Shown here: positions 1 to 8,693 of the stretch, piece by piece
Position numbering within the stretch: position 1 is the first letter of the stretch
Layout: the number at the start of each line of letters is the position of its first letter
Assembly (NCBI GenBank): GCA_050014395.1
Contig: JBEKDK010000002.1
Span: forward strand, 1 to 64,000
Reading direction: 5' to 3'
Source: DASPOJ01 sp050014395
GTDB taxonomy: Bacteria; Acidobacteriota; Terriglobia; Acidiferrales; UBA7541
Length of the DNA stretch: 64,000 bases
Translations under genes and position numbers: made by a program
Notes under the pieces: generated by a model
Database searches by the model: none
The model's input: only the letters and a program-made list of their open reading frames with translations
Told to the model about the DNA's origin: nothing

Positions 1-1
1 T

Positions 2-527
2 GGCATCTACTGGCTGGTGGGCGCGCTGAAGACGCGCAGTACCGTCAGCCAAGAATCCGCCGCGTCGCGGTATGGGATCTTCGCTCTGGAGTTTCTTGGC
101 TACGTATTGATCTTCAGCAACCTCGTAGGGAGAGGCGTTCTCGGTCACCTGGTTGTGCATCGGAATTACGCTCTTGAAATTACCGGCGTGGCATTCACGT
201 GGATAGGCATCGCCATCGCTCTCTGGGCGCGCTGGTACCTGGGCCAGTATTGGAGCGCCAGAATCACTCTGAAAGAGAACCACAAGCTCATCCGCAGTGG
301 GCCCCATGCTCATTTTCGCCATCCGATTTTACTCCGGCCTCGATCTCGCGGCGATCGGCGGAGTTTTGGTGGTTGACAAGTGGCGCTGCGTAGCGGGAGT
401 CGCGTTGGTCGTCATCGGCTATTGGATCAAGGCGCGCAAAGAAGAATCGATGCTGGCCGCACAGTTCGGTGTGGCGTTCGACGAGCACCGCGGCCACACA
501 GGATTCCTGATTCCCAAGCTCTGGTGA
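2..527 (+). pseudogene. Isoprenylcysteine carboxyl methyltransferase (ICMT) family protein, frameshifted, 5' end off window
   Basis: The reading frame is open from the window edge and gives a multi-helix membrane protein with the ICMT-like stretch SGPHAHFRHPI near position 325. It then leaves the family pattern. The match resumes in the +1 frame with YSGLDLAAIG and continues through WIKARKEESMLAAQFG to FLIPKLW and a TGA at 525-527. The two halves join if one T is removed from the TTTT run at 327-330, so a single-base insertion explains the break. The family methylates prenylcysteine or related small substrates in the membrane; the substrate here is unknown. It may be a true pseudogene or a homopolymer sequencing error. 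Confidence 0.75.
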
Positions 528-605
528 GAGACGTTCTCCGCGCGTCGGGATCGGCGAAGTTCGGTGCGGCGATGCATGTCCACCTTCCTGCACCAAATCG
601 GCTGA

Positions 606-634
606 ATGATGTCACAAAACCATATTGACATCAT
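606..634. promoter_or_regulatory. Perfect 9-bp inverted repeat, probable operator of the RHH-Fic pair
   Basis: ATGATGTCA at 606-614 is exactly mirrored by TGACATCAT at 626-634, with an 11-bp spacer, so the half-sites lie about two helical turns apart. The right arm covers the -35 box. This suits a dimer-of-dimers ribbon-helix-helix repressor, and the first gene downstream encodes one. Autoregulation is inferred. Confidence 0.6.
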
Positions 635-653
635 CTTCCGTTGGGCATAAGCT
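625..653 (+). promoter_or_regulatory. Sigma70-type promoter of the RHH-Fic operon, probably leaderless
   Basis: TTGACA at 625-630 and TAAGCT at 648-653 are separated by 17 bp. The ATG of the antitoxin-like gene begins at 660, only 6 nt after the -10 box, which is where transcription should start. No Shine-Dalgarno sequence could lie in such a transcript. Confidence 0.65.
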
Positions 654-659
654 GTCGCT

Positions 660-1010
660 ATGCCTCGAATCCCTTTCACATTGAGAATTGACCGTGAAGA
701 GCGTGTCGCTCTCGAGAACCTCAGTAAGATCGAAGGGCGCCCTATTAATCAGATCCTGAACGACGCCATCAAGCTTTACCTCAGCCGGCAAAGCCAGAAA
801 GAAATCAGCTTGGAGGCTACCCTAGCGGGCCTAAAAGCATACCGAAAGAAGGACCCGGAACTTCGCCACGCCGTTGACGCCTTCGTCGAGGCCGAAGCCA
901 AGTACGATGATCCACTCGAAGGGGAGCCGGTCGGCGAGCAGACGGTCCAGGAAGAACCTCAACCAATCGGGAACTCCCAACGCAAGCTGCGAGAGCTTCT
1001 AGGTGGCTAA
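660..1010 (+). CDS. Ribbon-helix-helix (Arc/CopG-type) protein, probable antitoxin
   Basis: A 116-residue protein. The N-terminal 45 or so residues look like a ribbon-helix-helix DNA-binding fold: a short strand (FTLRIDREER) and two helices ending in INQILNDAIKLYLS. The remainder is charged, rich in Glu and Lys, and could bind the partner toxin. The gene overlaps the Fic gene by 8 bp, which implies co-translation. It sits directly behind a promoter overlapped by a perfect inverted repeat, the usual plan of a self-repressing toxin-antitoxin operon. I infer antitoxin function from gene order; a plain repressor is the alternative. Confidence 0.7.
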   Translation: MPRIPFTLRIDREERVALENLSKIEGRPINQILNDAIKLYLSRQSQKEISLEATLAGLKAYRKKDPELRHAVDAFVEAEAKYDDPLEGEPVGEQTVQEEPQPIGNSQRKLRELLGG

Positions 1011-1608
1011 CTGGGACGAAGACAGTCCTCAGTTGCGCAAGAATCTCGCGCAGGTCCTCGACGAATTAATCAGTGCGGCGAGACGGCGCGACCTGCCGAC
1101 GCTGGACGCAGCAAAACGCTGGCAAGAACTTGCCATGCGCGGCTTGGAGGTGCCCAACCTGCAGTTTGTCGGCGCGTTTCGCGGCGAACCAGGTCTCGAG
1201 TCTTACCGAGTTAGAGTCGGATCGAATCTGGGCGTGGAGCCGAGTGATGTGGCCGCGCAGTTGGCGGCCTTTGAAGAAACGCTCCAGCAGATCGTCGCCG
1301 AATTGGACGCAAAGCTGCCGGTTGGCCAGGAACTGGACGCTGATTCACTTGCGGCCGTAATCGATCTCTGTGCCTGGGCGCATTCCGAGTGGGTGCGAAT
1401 CCATCCATTTGCAAACGGCAACGGCCGCGCTGCCCGCCTTTGGGCCAATAGCCTTGCAATGCGCTATGGCCTGCCGCCTTTCATCCGCTTGCGACCGAGA
1501 CCCAACGCAGGTTACGCGCGGGCCGGCGCCAAGGCAATGCAGGGCGACTGGCTGCCCACGGTCACCGTCTTCCGCCAACTGCTCGACGAATTTCTAAACG
1601 AAGGCTGA
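1003..1608 (+). CDS. Fic/DOC family protein, probable toxin partner
   Basis: A 201-residue protein with GTG start overlapping the antitoxin-like gene. The Fic signature is HPFANGNGRAAR at residues 134-145, on the pattern HxFx(D/E)GNGRxxR. The catalytic His134, the GNGR loop and Arg145 are present, but the Mg-coordinating Asp/Glu is Asn138. Fic enzymes usually transfer AMP from ATP to protein hydroxyls; the Asn may lower or change this activity. I see no clear (S/T)xxxE(G/N) inhibitory helix in the protein or its partner. A toxin role is inferred from the pairing; a housekeeping modifying enzyme is possible. Confidence 0.8.
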   Translation: MANWDEDSPQLRKNLAQVLDELISAARRRDLPTLDAAKRWQELAMRGLEVPNLQFVGAFRGEPGLESYRVRVGSNLGVEPSDVAAQLAAFEETLQQIVAELDAKLPVGQELDADSLAAVIDLCAWAHSEWVRIHPFANGNGRAARLWANSLAMRYGLPPFIRLRPRPNAGYARAGAKAMQGDWLPTVTVFRQLLDEFLNEG

Positions 1609-1936
1609 CCTACGCATCCAGTTCAGCCGTCGGCACAGCCTGGCATTTCTTCCGTATCTCAAATCGCCAAATTCACATTTGGAATAAGCCAAGCGCAGGG
1701 CCGCCGGCCTGCTAACAAAGTGATCTCAGCCTTGGCGTCGCGCGCGAAGATTTCCTTGGACCCGAGCATATTCATCCCTCACGTACAGTAGCCCCTTGCC
1801 CGCCCACAGATGAATCGCTGATCGTAACGCCGGCAGGTGGCCCCGCTCCCGACCTGAAAACGCCCGCCCCCGTACGGACGCCCGAAAACGATGTATCTTT
1901 CTTACCCATTCTATTCGAATACACCATAGAAACATA

Positions 1937-1966
1937 TTGACACACTAGTACTACACGTGCTATACT
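1937..1966 (+). promoter_or_regulatory. Sigma70-type promoter inside dispersed element copy 1
   Basis: TTGACA at 1937-1942 and TATACT at 1961-1966 are separated by 18 bp. The palindromic core ATTCGAAT lies just upstream at 1913-1920. An ATG follows the -10 by 5 nt. Confidence 0.6.
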
Positions 1967-1971
1967 GTCGC

Positions 1972-2196
1972 ATGAATCGCAAGCGCATACTCTCGCCGCT
2001 GTGTTCCTACACCGGCCCACGCCGACGCACCCTTTTCTCGCGCCTCAAGTCACGCAAATGCGCGCCAATGGGCGCCCCCAACCCACGCATTTTCAATGAA
2101 TTACAAAACGGTGTGCAACTCACTGAAAACAGGGAACAAAATGTCCTTTATTTTCAAACTCATGCGCACTCTTTTTCTGGAAGTCCCGTCCTATGA
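1972..2196 (+). CDS. Small leaderless ORF of dispersed element, unknown product
   Basis: A possible 74-residue basic peptide starting 5 nt after the -10 box. The stretch IFNELQNGVQLTENREQNV resembles IFNRLQQRAHLIENKHHQV in the frame that starts at the same distance from the promoter in copy 2 at 47603. The nucleotide similarity alone could cause this, so coding is not proven. There is no recognised domain. An untranslated RNA is equally possible. Confidence 0.25.
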   Translation: MNRKRILSPLCSYTGPRRRTLFSRLKSRKCAPMGAPNPRIFNELQNGVQLTENREQNVLYFQTHAHSFSGSPVL

Positions 2197-2288
2197 ATAT
2201 TTTAACAAGAACATACCGGGGTGGGGCACCCGCTGCAAATTGTCAACCTGTAATCGTCCGCGATCGCGGTTTCGGGGAGATAGACAGC

Positions 2289-4601
2289 CTATCTTTGCGG
2301 CGGGGCGTTCGCGGGAGGGCCCGGCGGCGATTGGCTCGGTGCGCCGGGAGTTGCGGGTGCGCCGGGGGGTTCTTCGCCACCCTCCGTGGGAGCGGTGTCC
2401 AGCGTATCCACTTTTACATTGTGGGTGGGGGCCAGCTGCTCGAGTGGGATGACGTTGGGGAAATCCTCGATGGGCTGGTTGGCGAGGGAGGCCTTCATGA
2501 ACTGGAGCCAAATGGGGAGGGCGGCGACGGCTCCGGTTTCGCGCTTGCCGAGGGAGATTTGTTTATCGTCGTTGCCGACCCAGACGCCGGCGGTGAGTTG
2601 CGGGGTGAAGCCGATGAACCAAGCATCAGAGAAATTGTTGGTGGTGCCGGTTTTGCCGCCGGCGGGGCGGCCGAGGGCCAGCGCGGCTTGGCCGGTGCCC
2701 ATTTTCACGACGTCTTCAAGCATGGCGACCATGGTGCGCGCGACATCGGGCGAGATGACGTCATGCACGGCGGGGGGATTCTGCTCGAGCAGCGCGCCAT
2801 CGTAGGACGTAACTTTGCGAATCATGTGGGGATCAATGCGCACGCCGTCATCGGGGAAAACACTGAACGCGGAAGTGTGCTCAAGCAGATTCAGATCGGC
2901 CGCGCCCAGCGCGAGCGGCAGATACGGCGGCAGCGGACTGGTGATGCCAAATTTGCGGGCGAGATCGATCACGTTGGAGATGCCGACTTTTTCGAGCAGC
3001 TTCACGGCGGGAACGTTGCGGGAGCCTGCCAGGGCGCGGCGCAGGGTGATCAGCCCCTCGAATTTTTCGTCGTAATTGTGCGGGGCGTAGACCTGGCCGC
3101 CGCTCATGGTGGTGTAAGACGCGTCGAGAATCGTATCGAAGGGATCGTACCCGGCTTCGATCGCGGCGGAATAGACGTAAACCTTGAAGGAGCTGCCGAC
3201 CTGGCGCTGCGCTTGGATGGCGCGATTGAATTTGGATTGCGTGAAATCGTAGCCGCCGACCATGGCTTTGATTTCGCCGGTGGGATTGTCAATGGCGAGC
3301 AGCGCGGCTTGCGGGCCGGGCTCTTGCTCGAGCGTGACTTTGGCGGTGCCGTCGGCGACGGATTCGATGCGCACCATGGCGAGATCGCCCGCTTTCAGCA
3401 GCGCGGCGGGGGATTTGCGACCGGTCCAGGCGAAATCGGCGGGGCCGAGCGTGGCGCGGTAGGGGCCGATCTTGATGACGGCGGCTTGCGAATCGACGGA
3501 CATCACCAGGCCGTGCACGTAGGCCCCGGGGACTAGAGCGCCGCGCCAATCGTCGTCTTCGTAGTCCGTGAGCGTGCCGCGATTCTGGATGAAAATGTTG
3601 TCCAGGTGGCCGCGCCAGCCGTGGCGGCGATCGTAGGCGTGCAGGCCATCGCGCACGGCTTGATTGGCGGCGCGCTGCATGGCGACGTTCAGCGTGGTGT
3701 AAACGCGCAGGCCGCGCTCATCGACGGTTTCCGTGCCGTAGGTGCTTTCGAGATATTTGCGAATTTCCTCGACGAAATACGGAGCGAGATCGTCGCGCGG
3801 GATTTCGAGATTCAGGCCGAGCGGCGTGGCTTTGGCGGACGCGGCGGAGGAATCGGAAATCTTGCCCAGCGCGGCCATGCGGTCGAGGACCAAGTTGCGG
3901 CGATCCAGCGCGCGCTGCGGATGCAGCACGGGGGAATAATTGGGGCCGCGGATCAGTCCGGCGAGCAGCGCGGCTTCGGGAAGCGTGAGCTGGCCGACGG
4001 ATTTGCCGAAATAATATTCGGAGGCAGCCTCAAAGCCGTAATTGCCGTGCGCCAGATAAATTTGATTGCAGTACATCGTGAGGATTTGCTGCTTGGTGTA
4101 GTGGCGCTCGATCTGAAGCGCGAGCAGCGTTTCCTGGATTTTGCGGCGGAAGCTGCGGTCGGCGCGATTTAGGAAGAGCGTGCCGGCGAGCTGCATGGTG
4201 AGGGTGCTGGCGCCTTCTTCGACGCGGCCGTGAATCAGATTCTTCCACGCGGCGCCGGCGACGCGGGTGAAATCGACGCCCCAGTGCTCCTCGAAGTGCT
4301 GATCCTCGGTGCTGAGGATGGCGTCTTTGAGGACCGGCGGGATTTGGTCGTAGGTGATGAGGATGCGACGCTGCAGCGCGAACGTGCCGATTAGCTGGCC
4401 GTCGTCGGCGTAGAGTTCGGTTACAACATTGGGCTGGTAATCCTCGAGCGCGTGGATTTCAGGAAGGTCGCTGGAATAAACGAAGAGCAGGCCCGCGATG
4501 GCACCGGCGCAGATCGCAAGGATCAGGAGAACGGCGAAGGTGAGACGCACGGCGAGTTTGCGGCCGCGCAGGCGAAGGGTGATCGGAGGGAGAGGATCCA
4601 T
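2289..4601 (-). CDS. mrcA: Class A penicillin-binding protein (PBP1A type)
   Basis: A 770-residue bifunctional peptidoglycan synthase. One membrane anchor lies at residues 18-42. The glycosyltransferase (GT51) domain follows, with the catalytic Glu99 in TEDQHFEEHWGVD and GASTLTMQLAGTL at 130-142. The transpeptidase domain has SSFK (Ser470, Lys473), SRN (527-529) and KTGT (650-653). The C-terminal 35 residues are Pro/Gly/Ala rich and likely disordered. The enzyme polymerises lipid II and crosslinks the stem peptides in the periplasm. It is a single gene, divergent from the DUF1800 gene across about 270 bp. Confidence 0.95.
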   Translation of the reverse strand: MDPLPPITLRLRGRKLAVRLTFAVLLILAICAGAIAGLLFVYSSDLPEIHALEDYQPNVVTELYADDGQLIGTFALQRRILITYDQIPPVLKDAILSTEDQHFEEHWGVDFTRVAGAAWKNLIHGRVEEGASTLTMQLAGTLFLNRADRSFRRKIQETLLALQIERHYTKQQILTMYCNQIYLAHGNYGFEAASEYYFGKSVGQLTLPEAALLAGLIRGPNYSPVLHPQRALDRRNLVLDRMAALGKISDSSAASAKATPLGLNLEIPRDDLAPYFVEEIRKYLESTYGTETVDERGLRVYTTLNVAMQRAANQAVRDGLHAYDRRHGWRGHLDNIFIQNRGTLTDYEDDDWRGALVPGAYVHGLVMSVDSQAAVIKIGPYRATLGPADFAWTGRKSPAALLKAGDLAMVRIESVADGTAKVTLEQEPGPQAALLAIDNPTGEIKAMVGGYDFTQSKFNRAIQAQRQVGSSFKVYVYSAAIEAGYDPFDTILDASYTTMSGGQVYAPHNYDEKFEGLITLRRALAGSRNVPAVKLLEKVGISNVIDLARKFGITSPLPPYLPLALGAADLNLLEHTSAFSVFPDDGVRIDPHMIRKVTSYDGALLEQNPPAVHDVISPDVARTMVAMLEDVVKMGTGQAALALGRPAGGKTGTTNNFSDAWFIGFTPQLTAGVWVGNDDKQISLGKRETGAVAALPIWLQFMKASLANQPIEDFPNVIPLEQLAPTHNVKVDTLDTAPTEGGEEPPGAPATPGAPSQSPPGPPANAPPQR

Positions 4602-4869
4602 CGAGGCCTATTCTAGCACTGCGATGCCTGCAGGCAGACGCTCCAGAGCTGTTGGCGAGACTTCCGCGCGATTGAAAAAATGGACAAATAGCGGCTTGAG
4701 GCGTATGGTCTCGGGACGCGTTAAGGCTACGCAAGGGTCAGGCGCATGCTTCTCACGACTATGTGACGTTCTCGAGAATATTTTGGGAACGCCGCAACTT
4801 TTGCGCGGCCCCGGGGTTGAGGTTAGAACGCGAATTGTCGGCCCTTGATGAGACAAAGGGGGTTGCCCG

Positions 4870-6753
4870 GTGAAACGCCCACTGCTCCCGCTCGCCGCCG
4901 TGATCGTTGCAGGGTTGGCCGGAGGCTGTGCGGGAGGTGGAGGCGGATCGGCGGGAAACACGCCGCCGACTCCCACTGTCGTGGTTACGCCGCAGACTGC
5001 GTCCGTCATTGCAGGCGCGTCGGCACAACTGACGGCCACGGTCACCGGCGTAGCAAATCCCACGTTGGTGTGGGACGTCAACGGCGTGGTGAATGGGAAC
5101 AACGCGCTGGGGACGATCAGCTCCGCCTCGGGGCTGAGCGCCGTTTACACCGCGCCCGTACCACTTCCAACCCCGAACAATCCAGTGAAGATCGATGCGA
5201 GCATCGCGTCCGACACGTCAATTACCGGATTCGCGATGGAAACGCTGGCCAGCGCGGGACTCTCGCCGAATGCGGCGGATCGCTTTCTGGAGCAATCGAC
5301 GTTTGGACCGACGCCTCAGCTCGTGACCAACGTTTCGGAGACGGGAGAGTCGGAGTTTTTATCGAGTCAACTGGCGATGCCGGCGACGACGTTTGCCGCG
5401 CCGGCGGATTCGGAAACGAATAATGGTCCGCTGCAGCAACGATATTTCGTGCAGTTCGCCACCGCGCCGGATCAATTGCGGCAACGCGTGGCGTTTGCGT
5501 TGGGGCAGATCTTCGTAATTTCCAGTTTGACGGACAACACGCCGCAGGAATTCACGCCCTATTTGAATGTTCTGGAGAACGACGCGTTCACGAATTACCG
5601 CCAGATAATGGAGGACGTGACGCTTTCGCCGGCCATGGGCATTTATCTGGACATGGTGAACAACGATAAGCCCACGGCGACAACGCATGCCGATGAAAAC
5701 TACGCGCGCGAGTTGATGCAACTGTTCACAGTGGGCGAGGTGTTGATCAACAACGACGGCTCGGCACAACTTGACGGCAGCGGGAACACGATTCCGACGT
5801 ACACCGAAACGCAGGTGGAAGCATTTGCGAGAGCCTATAACGGCTGGACCTATCCGACGATGCCTGGCGCGACTCTAGTCAAGCATAATCCCGCGTACTT
5901 CGACGGGCCGATGGCGCCGTTCGAGACGAATCACGACGAAGCCACAAAGCAGCTGCTGACATACACGGGCGCAGTGGGTGGCGGATTGCTGCCGGCGAAT
6001 CAAACGGCGGAAGAAGACCTGGAGGGCGCGCTCGACAATATATTCAATCATCCGAATGTGCCGGCGTTCGTCTCGCTGCGATTGATACAACATTTGGTCA
6101 CGAGCAATCCGAGTCCGGCATACGTCCAGCGCGTGGCGAATGTGTTCATCAACAATGGGTCGGGCGTGCGCGGCGACATGACAGCCGTGATCACGGCGAT
6201 CCTGACGGATCCCGAGGCGCGGCAGAACGATGACCCAACCGTCGCAGAAAGCGCCAGCTTCGGACATTTGCAAGAGCCGATTCTTTACATCACGGGGCTG
6301 CTGCGAGAGTTCGGCGCAACGACGGATGGCTCAAATTTGACGGCGCAGGGAACGGCGATGGGCCAGACGGCGCTGACGCCGGGAAGCGTGTTCAATTTCT
6401 ACGCGCCGACGTACGTGATTCCGGGAACGACTACGTTGGGGCCGGAATTCCAGATCTTGACGACGGCGACGTCGCTGGCTCGGGCCAATTTCGTTAACAC
6501 TTTTGTGTTCGGCTCGCTGGGCACGGGGGCAACGGTGAGTTTCGCGAGCTACGGAACGGAAGCGTCAAACCCGACGGCGTTGCTTGCAACGCTGAACACG
6601 CTGATGTTGCACGGAACGATGTCCGCGACGATGCAGAGCAACATTCTGACGGCGATGCAGGCGGTGCCGGCCGGGGCCACGCAGGCGCTCACGCAGGCGC
6701 AGACGGCGATCTATCTGATCGCGACGTCTTCGGAATATCAGGTGCAGCACTAG
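4870..6753 (+). CDS. DUF1800 family lipoprotein with N-terminal Ig-like domain
   Basis: A 627-residue protein with GTG start preceded by AAAGGGGG. The N-terminus is a lipoprotein signal with lipobox LAGGC (Cys20) and a following Gly-rich linker. Residues about 35-115 look like a bacterial Ig-like (BIG2) domain (TPQTASVIAGASAQLTATV). The DUF1800 region starts near AADRFLEQSTFGPT and runs to the C-terminus, including YARELMQLFTVGE. DUF1800 proteins are almost always found beside DUF1501 proteins, as here. The biochemical role of the pair is unknown; surface polymer or complex handling outside the cell is only a guess. Confidence 0.9.
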   Translation: MKRPLLPLAAVIVAGLAGGCAGGGGGSAGNTPPTPTVVVTPQTASVIAGASAQLTATVTGVANPTLVWDVNGVVNGNNALGTISSASGLSAVYTAPVPLPTPNNPVKIDASIASDTSITGFAMETLASAGLSPNAADRFLEQSTFGPTPQLVTNVSETGESEFLSSQLAMPATTFAAPADSETNNGPLQQRYFVQFATAPDQLRQRVAFALGQIFVISSLTDNTPQEFTPYLNVLENDAFTNYRQIMEDVTLSPAMGIYLDMVNNDKPTATTHADENYARELMQLFTVGEVLINNDGSAQLDGSGNTIPTYTETQVEAFARAYNGWTYPTMPGATLVKHNPAYFDGPMAPFETNHDEATKQLLTYTGAVGGGLLPANQTAEEDLEGALDNIFNHPNVPAFVSLRLIQHLVTSNPSPAYVQRVANVFINNGSGVRGDMTAVITAILTDPEARQNDDPTVAESASFGHLQEPILYITGLLREFGATTDGSNLTAQGTAMGQTALTPGSVFNFYAPTYVIPGTTTLGPEFQILTTATSLARANFVNTFVFGSLGTGATVSFASYGTEASNPTALLATLNTLMLHGTMSATMQSNILTAMQAVPAGATQALTQAQTAIYLIATSSEYQVQH

Positions 6754-6786
6754 ATTCGGGCGGACAATCGCCGCGGGAGCGTGCGC

Positions 6787-8172
6787 ATGTTTAAGAACAA
6801 GCCGACGCGCAGAGATTTCATGCGGATGGGCTGCTGCACGGCCGCGTCGTTCGGCCTGTCGGCGGCGCTGGGCAGACTGAACCTGATTCACGCCTTCGCG
6901 GCCGGCCCGGCGACGGAGTATCGCGCGCTGGTGTGCATTTTTCTATTCGGCGGCAACGACAGCAACAATCTGATTGTGCCGAACGACACCGCGGGCTATG
7001 CGAATTACGCCAAGATCCGGTCCAATCTGGCGCTCGCACAGAGTTCGCTATTGCCGATCGTTTCAAAAACGAATCAGGCGTCGGGACAAGTGGATTACGG
7101 ATTGCACCCGGAACTCCCGAACTTGCAGGGCCTATTCGAGTCGGGCCAGCTTGCGTTCGTCGCGAACGTGGGAACGCTGGCGCAACCATTGACGCGGGCG
7201 CAATATTTGGCGGGTGGATCGGCGCTGCCGCTTCATCTTTTCTCGCACTCCGATCAGCAGGCGCAGTGGCAAACGGCGGAGTTCACGACAATCGGCAACG
7301 GCAGTACCGGGTGGGCGGGGCGGACGGCCGACAAGCTTCAATCGCTGAATGCGGGCGCGTCGTTTCCTCCGATTACGTCCGTGGCGGGCGGCGCCATACT
7401 TTGCTCGGGAGAACAGACACAACCGTACGCGTTGAGTCCCGGAACAATCCCTGGCCTTTCGGGGTATGCCGGCACGGCAGCCGAAAATGCGCGCCTGGTT
7501 GCGTTTCAACAATTGCTGCAACTGGATTCAGGGCTGTCGCTGGTTCAGGACTCGAGTTCGGTGATGACTCAAACGCTCGAGCAGAGCGCAACGCTGGCCT
7601 CCGCGATCACGAATCTGCCCGCGCTGCATACGGTATTCCCGGCGACATCGATCGGCGCCCAACTGAAGCAAGTGGCGCAGATCATTCAAGCACGGTCGTC
7701 GCTTGGCTTGCTGCGGCAGATTTTCTTCTGCTCGCTGGGCGGATTCGACACGCACAGCGGCCAACTGCCGATACAACAAACCTTGTTCTCGCAGCTCGAT
7801 CCCGCACTGGCGGCATTCTACAATTCGACGGTCGAGCTGGGACTTCAACAGCAAGTTACGGCGTTCACGCTTTCCGATTTCAACCGCACGTATCAACCCG
7901 GAACGAATGCCGGAACGGACCATGCGTGGGGCGGAAACCACATAATTGTGGGCGGCGCGGTGCAGGGCGGCGACGTATTTGGTCAATTCCCGGAATTCGC
8001 GCTGGGCGGTCCGAACGACGTGAGCTCAAACGGGCGATGGATTCCGTCGACGTCTGTGGATCAATACGGCGCGACGCTGGCGACGTGGTTCGGCGTGGCT
8101 GCCACCGATCTTCCGTATATTTTCCCGAATTTGCCGAACTTCTCGGCACCTACGCTGAGTTTCATGGGATAA
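6787..8172 (+). CDS. DUF1501 family Tat-exported protein
   Basis: About 461 residues. I chose ATG 6787 over GTG 6781 because GGGAG at 6775-6779 is 7 nt from the ATG and only 1 nt from the GTG. The N-terminus has a twin-arginine signal (TRRDFMRMG) and a hydrophobic stretch, so the protein is exported folded. The core has LVCIFLFGGNDSNNLIVP near the start and a C-terminal region with TDHAWGGNHIIVGG, matching DUF1501, a member of the alkaline-phosphatase-like superfamily. It lies 33 bp after the DUF1800 gene and is probably cotranscribed with it. Confidence 0.9.
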   Translation: MFKNKPTRRDFMRMGCCTAASFGLSAALGRLNLIHAFAAGPATEYRALVCIFLFGGNDSNNLIVPNDTAGYANYAKIRSNLALAQSSLLPIVSKTNQASGQVDYGLHPELPNLQGLFESGQLAFVANVGTLAQPLTRAQYLAGGSALPLHLFSHSDQQAQWQTAEFTTIGNGSTGWAGRTADKLQSLNAGASFPPITSVAGGAILCSGEQTQPYALSPGTIPGLSGYAGTAAENARLVAFQQLLQLDSGLSLVQDSSSVMTQTLEQSATLASAITNLPALHTVFPATSIGAQLKQVAQIIQARSSLGLLRQIFFCSLGGFDTHSGQLPIQQTLFSQLDPALAAFYNSTVELGLQQQVTAFTLSDFNRTYQPGTNAGTDHAWGGNHIIVGGAVQGGDVFGQFPEFALGGPNDVSSNGRWIPSTSVDQYGATLATWFGVAATDLPYIFPNLPNFSAPTLSFMG

Positions 8173-8201
8173 GGCGGGTTCTTGCTCGCTAGGATTTGCG
8201 G

Positions 8202-8693
8202 CTATGCGGATTGGCGGGAGCGGCGTCGGGCGAGGAACGCGAAGATCGTCACGCCTGCGGCCACGAGGACCATGGCGGCGTCCAGCAAAAGGACCGTGCG
8301 GCGGCTGAGCTGCACATTGGCGCCGAAGCAGCCGCAATCCAGCTCCGAACCCGATAGATAAGCGTGCAGATTGGCGGCGAAGAAGACTGCCGACATCGCG
8401 GTGGCAACCAGCCCGGCCCAGCGAACCCACAGACCCAGGATCAGCATCGCTCCCACGATCATCTCTGCCCACGGCAAAGTGCGTGCCACGAAGTTGACTC
8501 CCCACTGCGGCAGCATGTGGAAGTTGTCAACGGACATAGCGAAAATGATCCAACGCTGGCGCAGCTTGCCGTACGCGGCGTAAATCAGGATCGCGCCGAT
8601 GATCAGGCGCCCGGCGAAATACGACCACCACAAAATGGATTTCGACGAGGGTTTCCGCGACGCGGCGGGCGGCGAAGTTGGATCAGTGGCCAA
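8202..8693 (-). CDS. MauE/DoxX-like redox-associated membrane protein
   Basis: A 163-residue protein with four predicted membrane helices. The motif SELDCGCFGANVQLSRRT after helix 3 is typical of MauE-type proteins, which supply or relay reducing equivalents for thiol chemistry in the envelope. The two cysteines in CGCFG are candidates for redox exchange. Its start overlaps the end of the DsbA-like gene by 11 bp on the same strand, so the two are translated together and probably act as a thiol-oxidoreductase plus its membrane partner. The exact electron path is inferred. Confidence 0.85.
   Translation of the reverse strand: MATDPTSPPAASRKPSSKSILWWSYFAGRLIIGAILIYAAYGKLRQRWIIFAMSVDNFHMLPQWGVNFVARTLPWAEMIVGAMLILGLWVRWAGLVATAMSAVFFAANLHAYLSGSELDCGCFGANVQLSRRTVLLLDAAMVLVAAGVTIFAFLARRRSRQSA

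Larger units (their letters stand above)
1913..2235 (+). repeat. Dispersed element, copy 1 (promoter, leaderless short frame, G-rich end)
   Basis: This stretch is colinear with 47545-47850. Shared landmarks are ATTCGAATAC (1913), a TTGACA promoter (1937), ATTTTCAAT (2091), a TGAAAAC block near 2124, CTCATGCGCACTCTTT (2159) and ACATACCGGGG (2211). Spacings agree closely: 68 versus 71 bp and 52 versus 51 bp for the last two intervals. It lies between the Fic gene and the 3' end of the penicillin-binding protein gene. The preceding 1609-1912 holds no feature I can support. Confidence 0.65.

Noticed and set aside
2193..3536. Long open frame on the plus strand opposite the penicillin-binding protein
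   Set aside because: It is a GC-rich shadow of a gene with all PBP1A motifs; its translation has no domain and shows only the codon-complement bias.
4769..4778. Palindrome TTCTCGAGAA between PBP1A and DUF1800 genes
   Set aside because: A 10-bp palindrome alone is expected by chance in GC-rich DNA and no repressor gene is adjacent.
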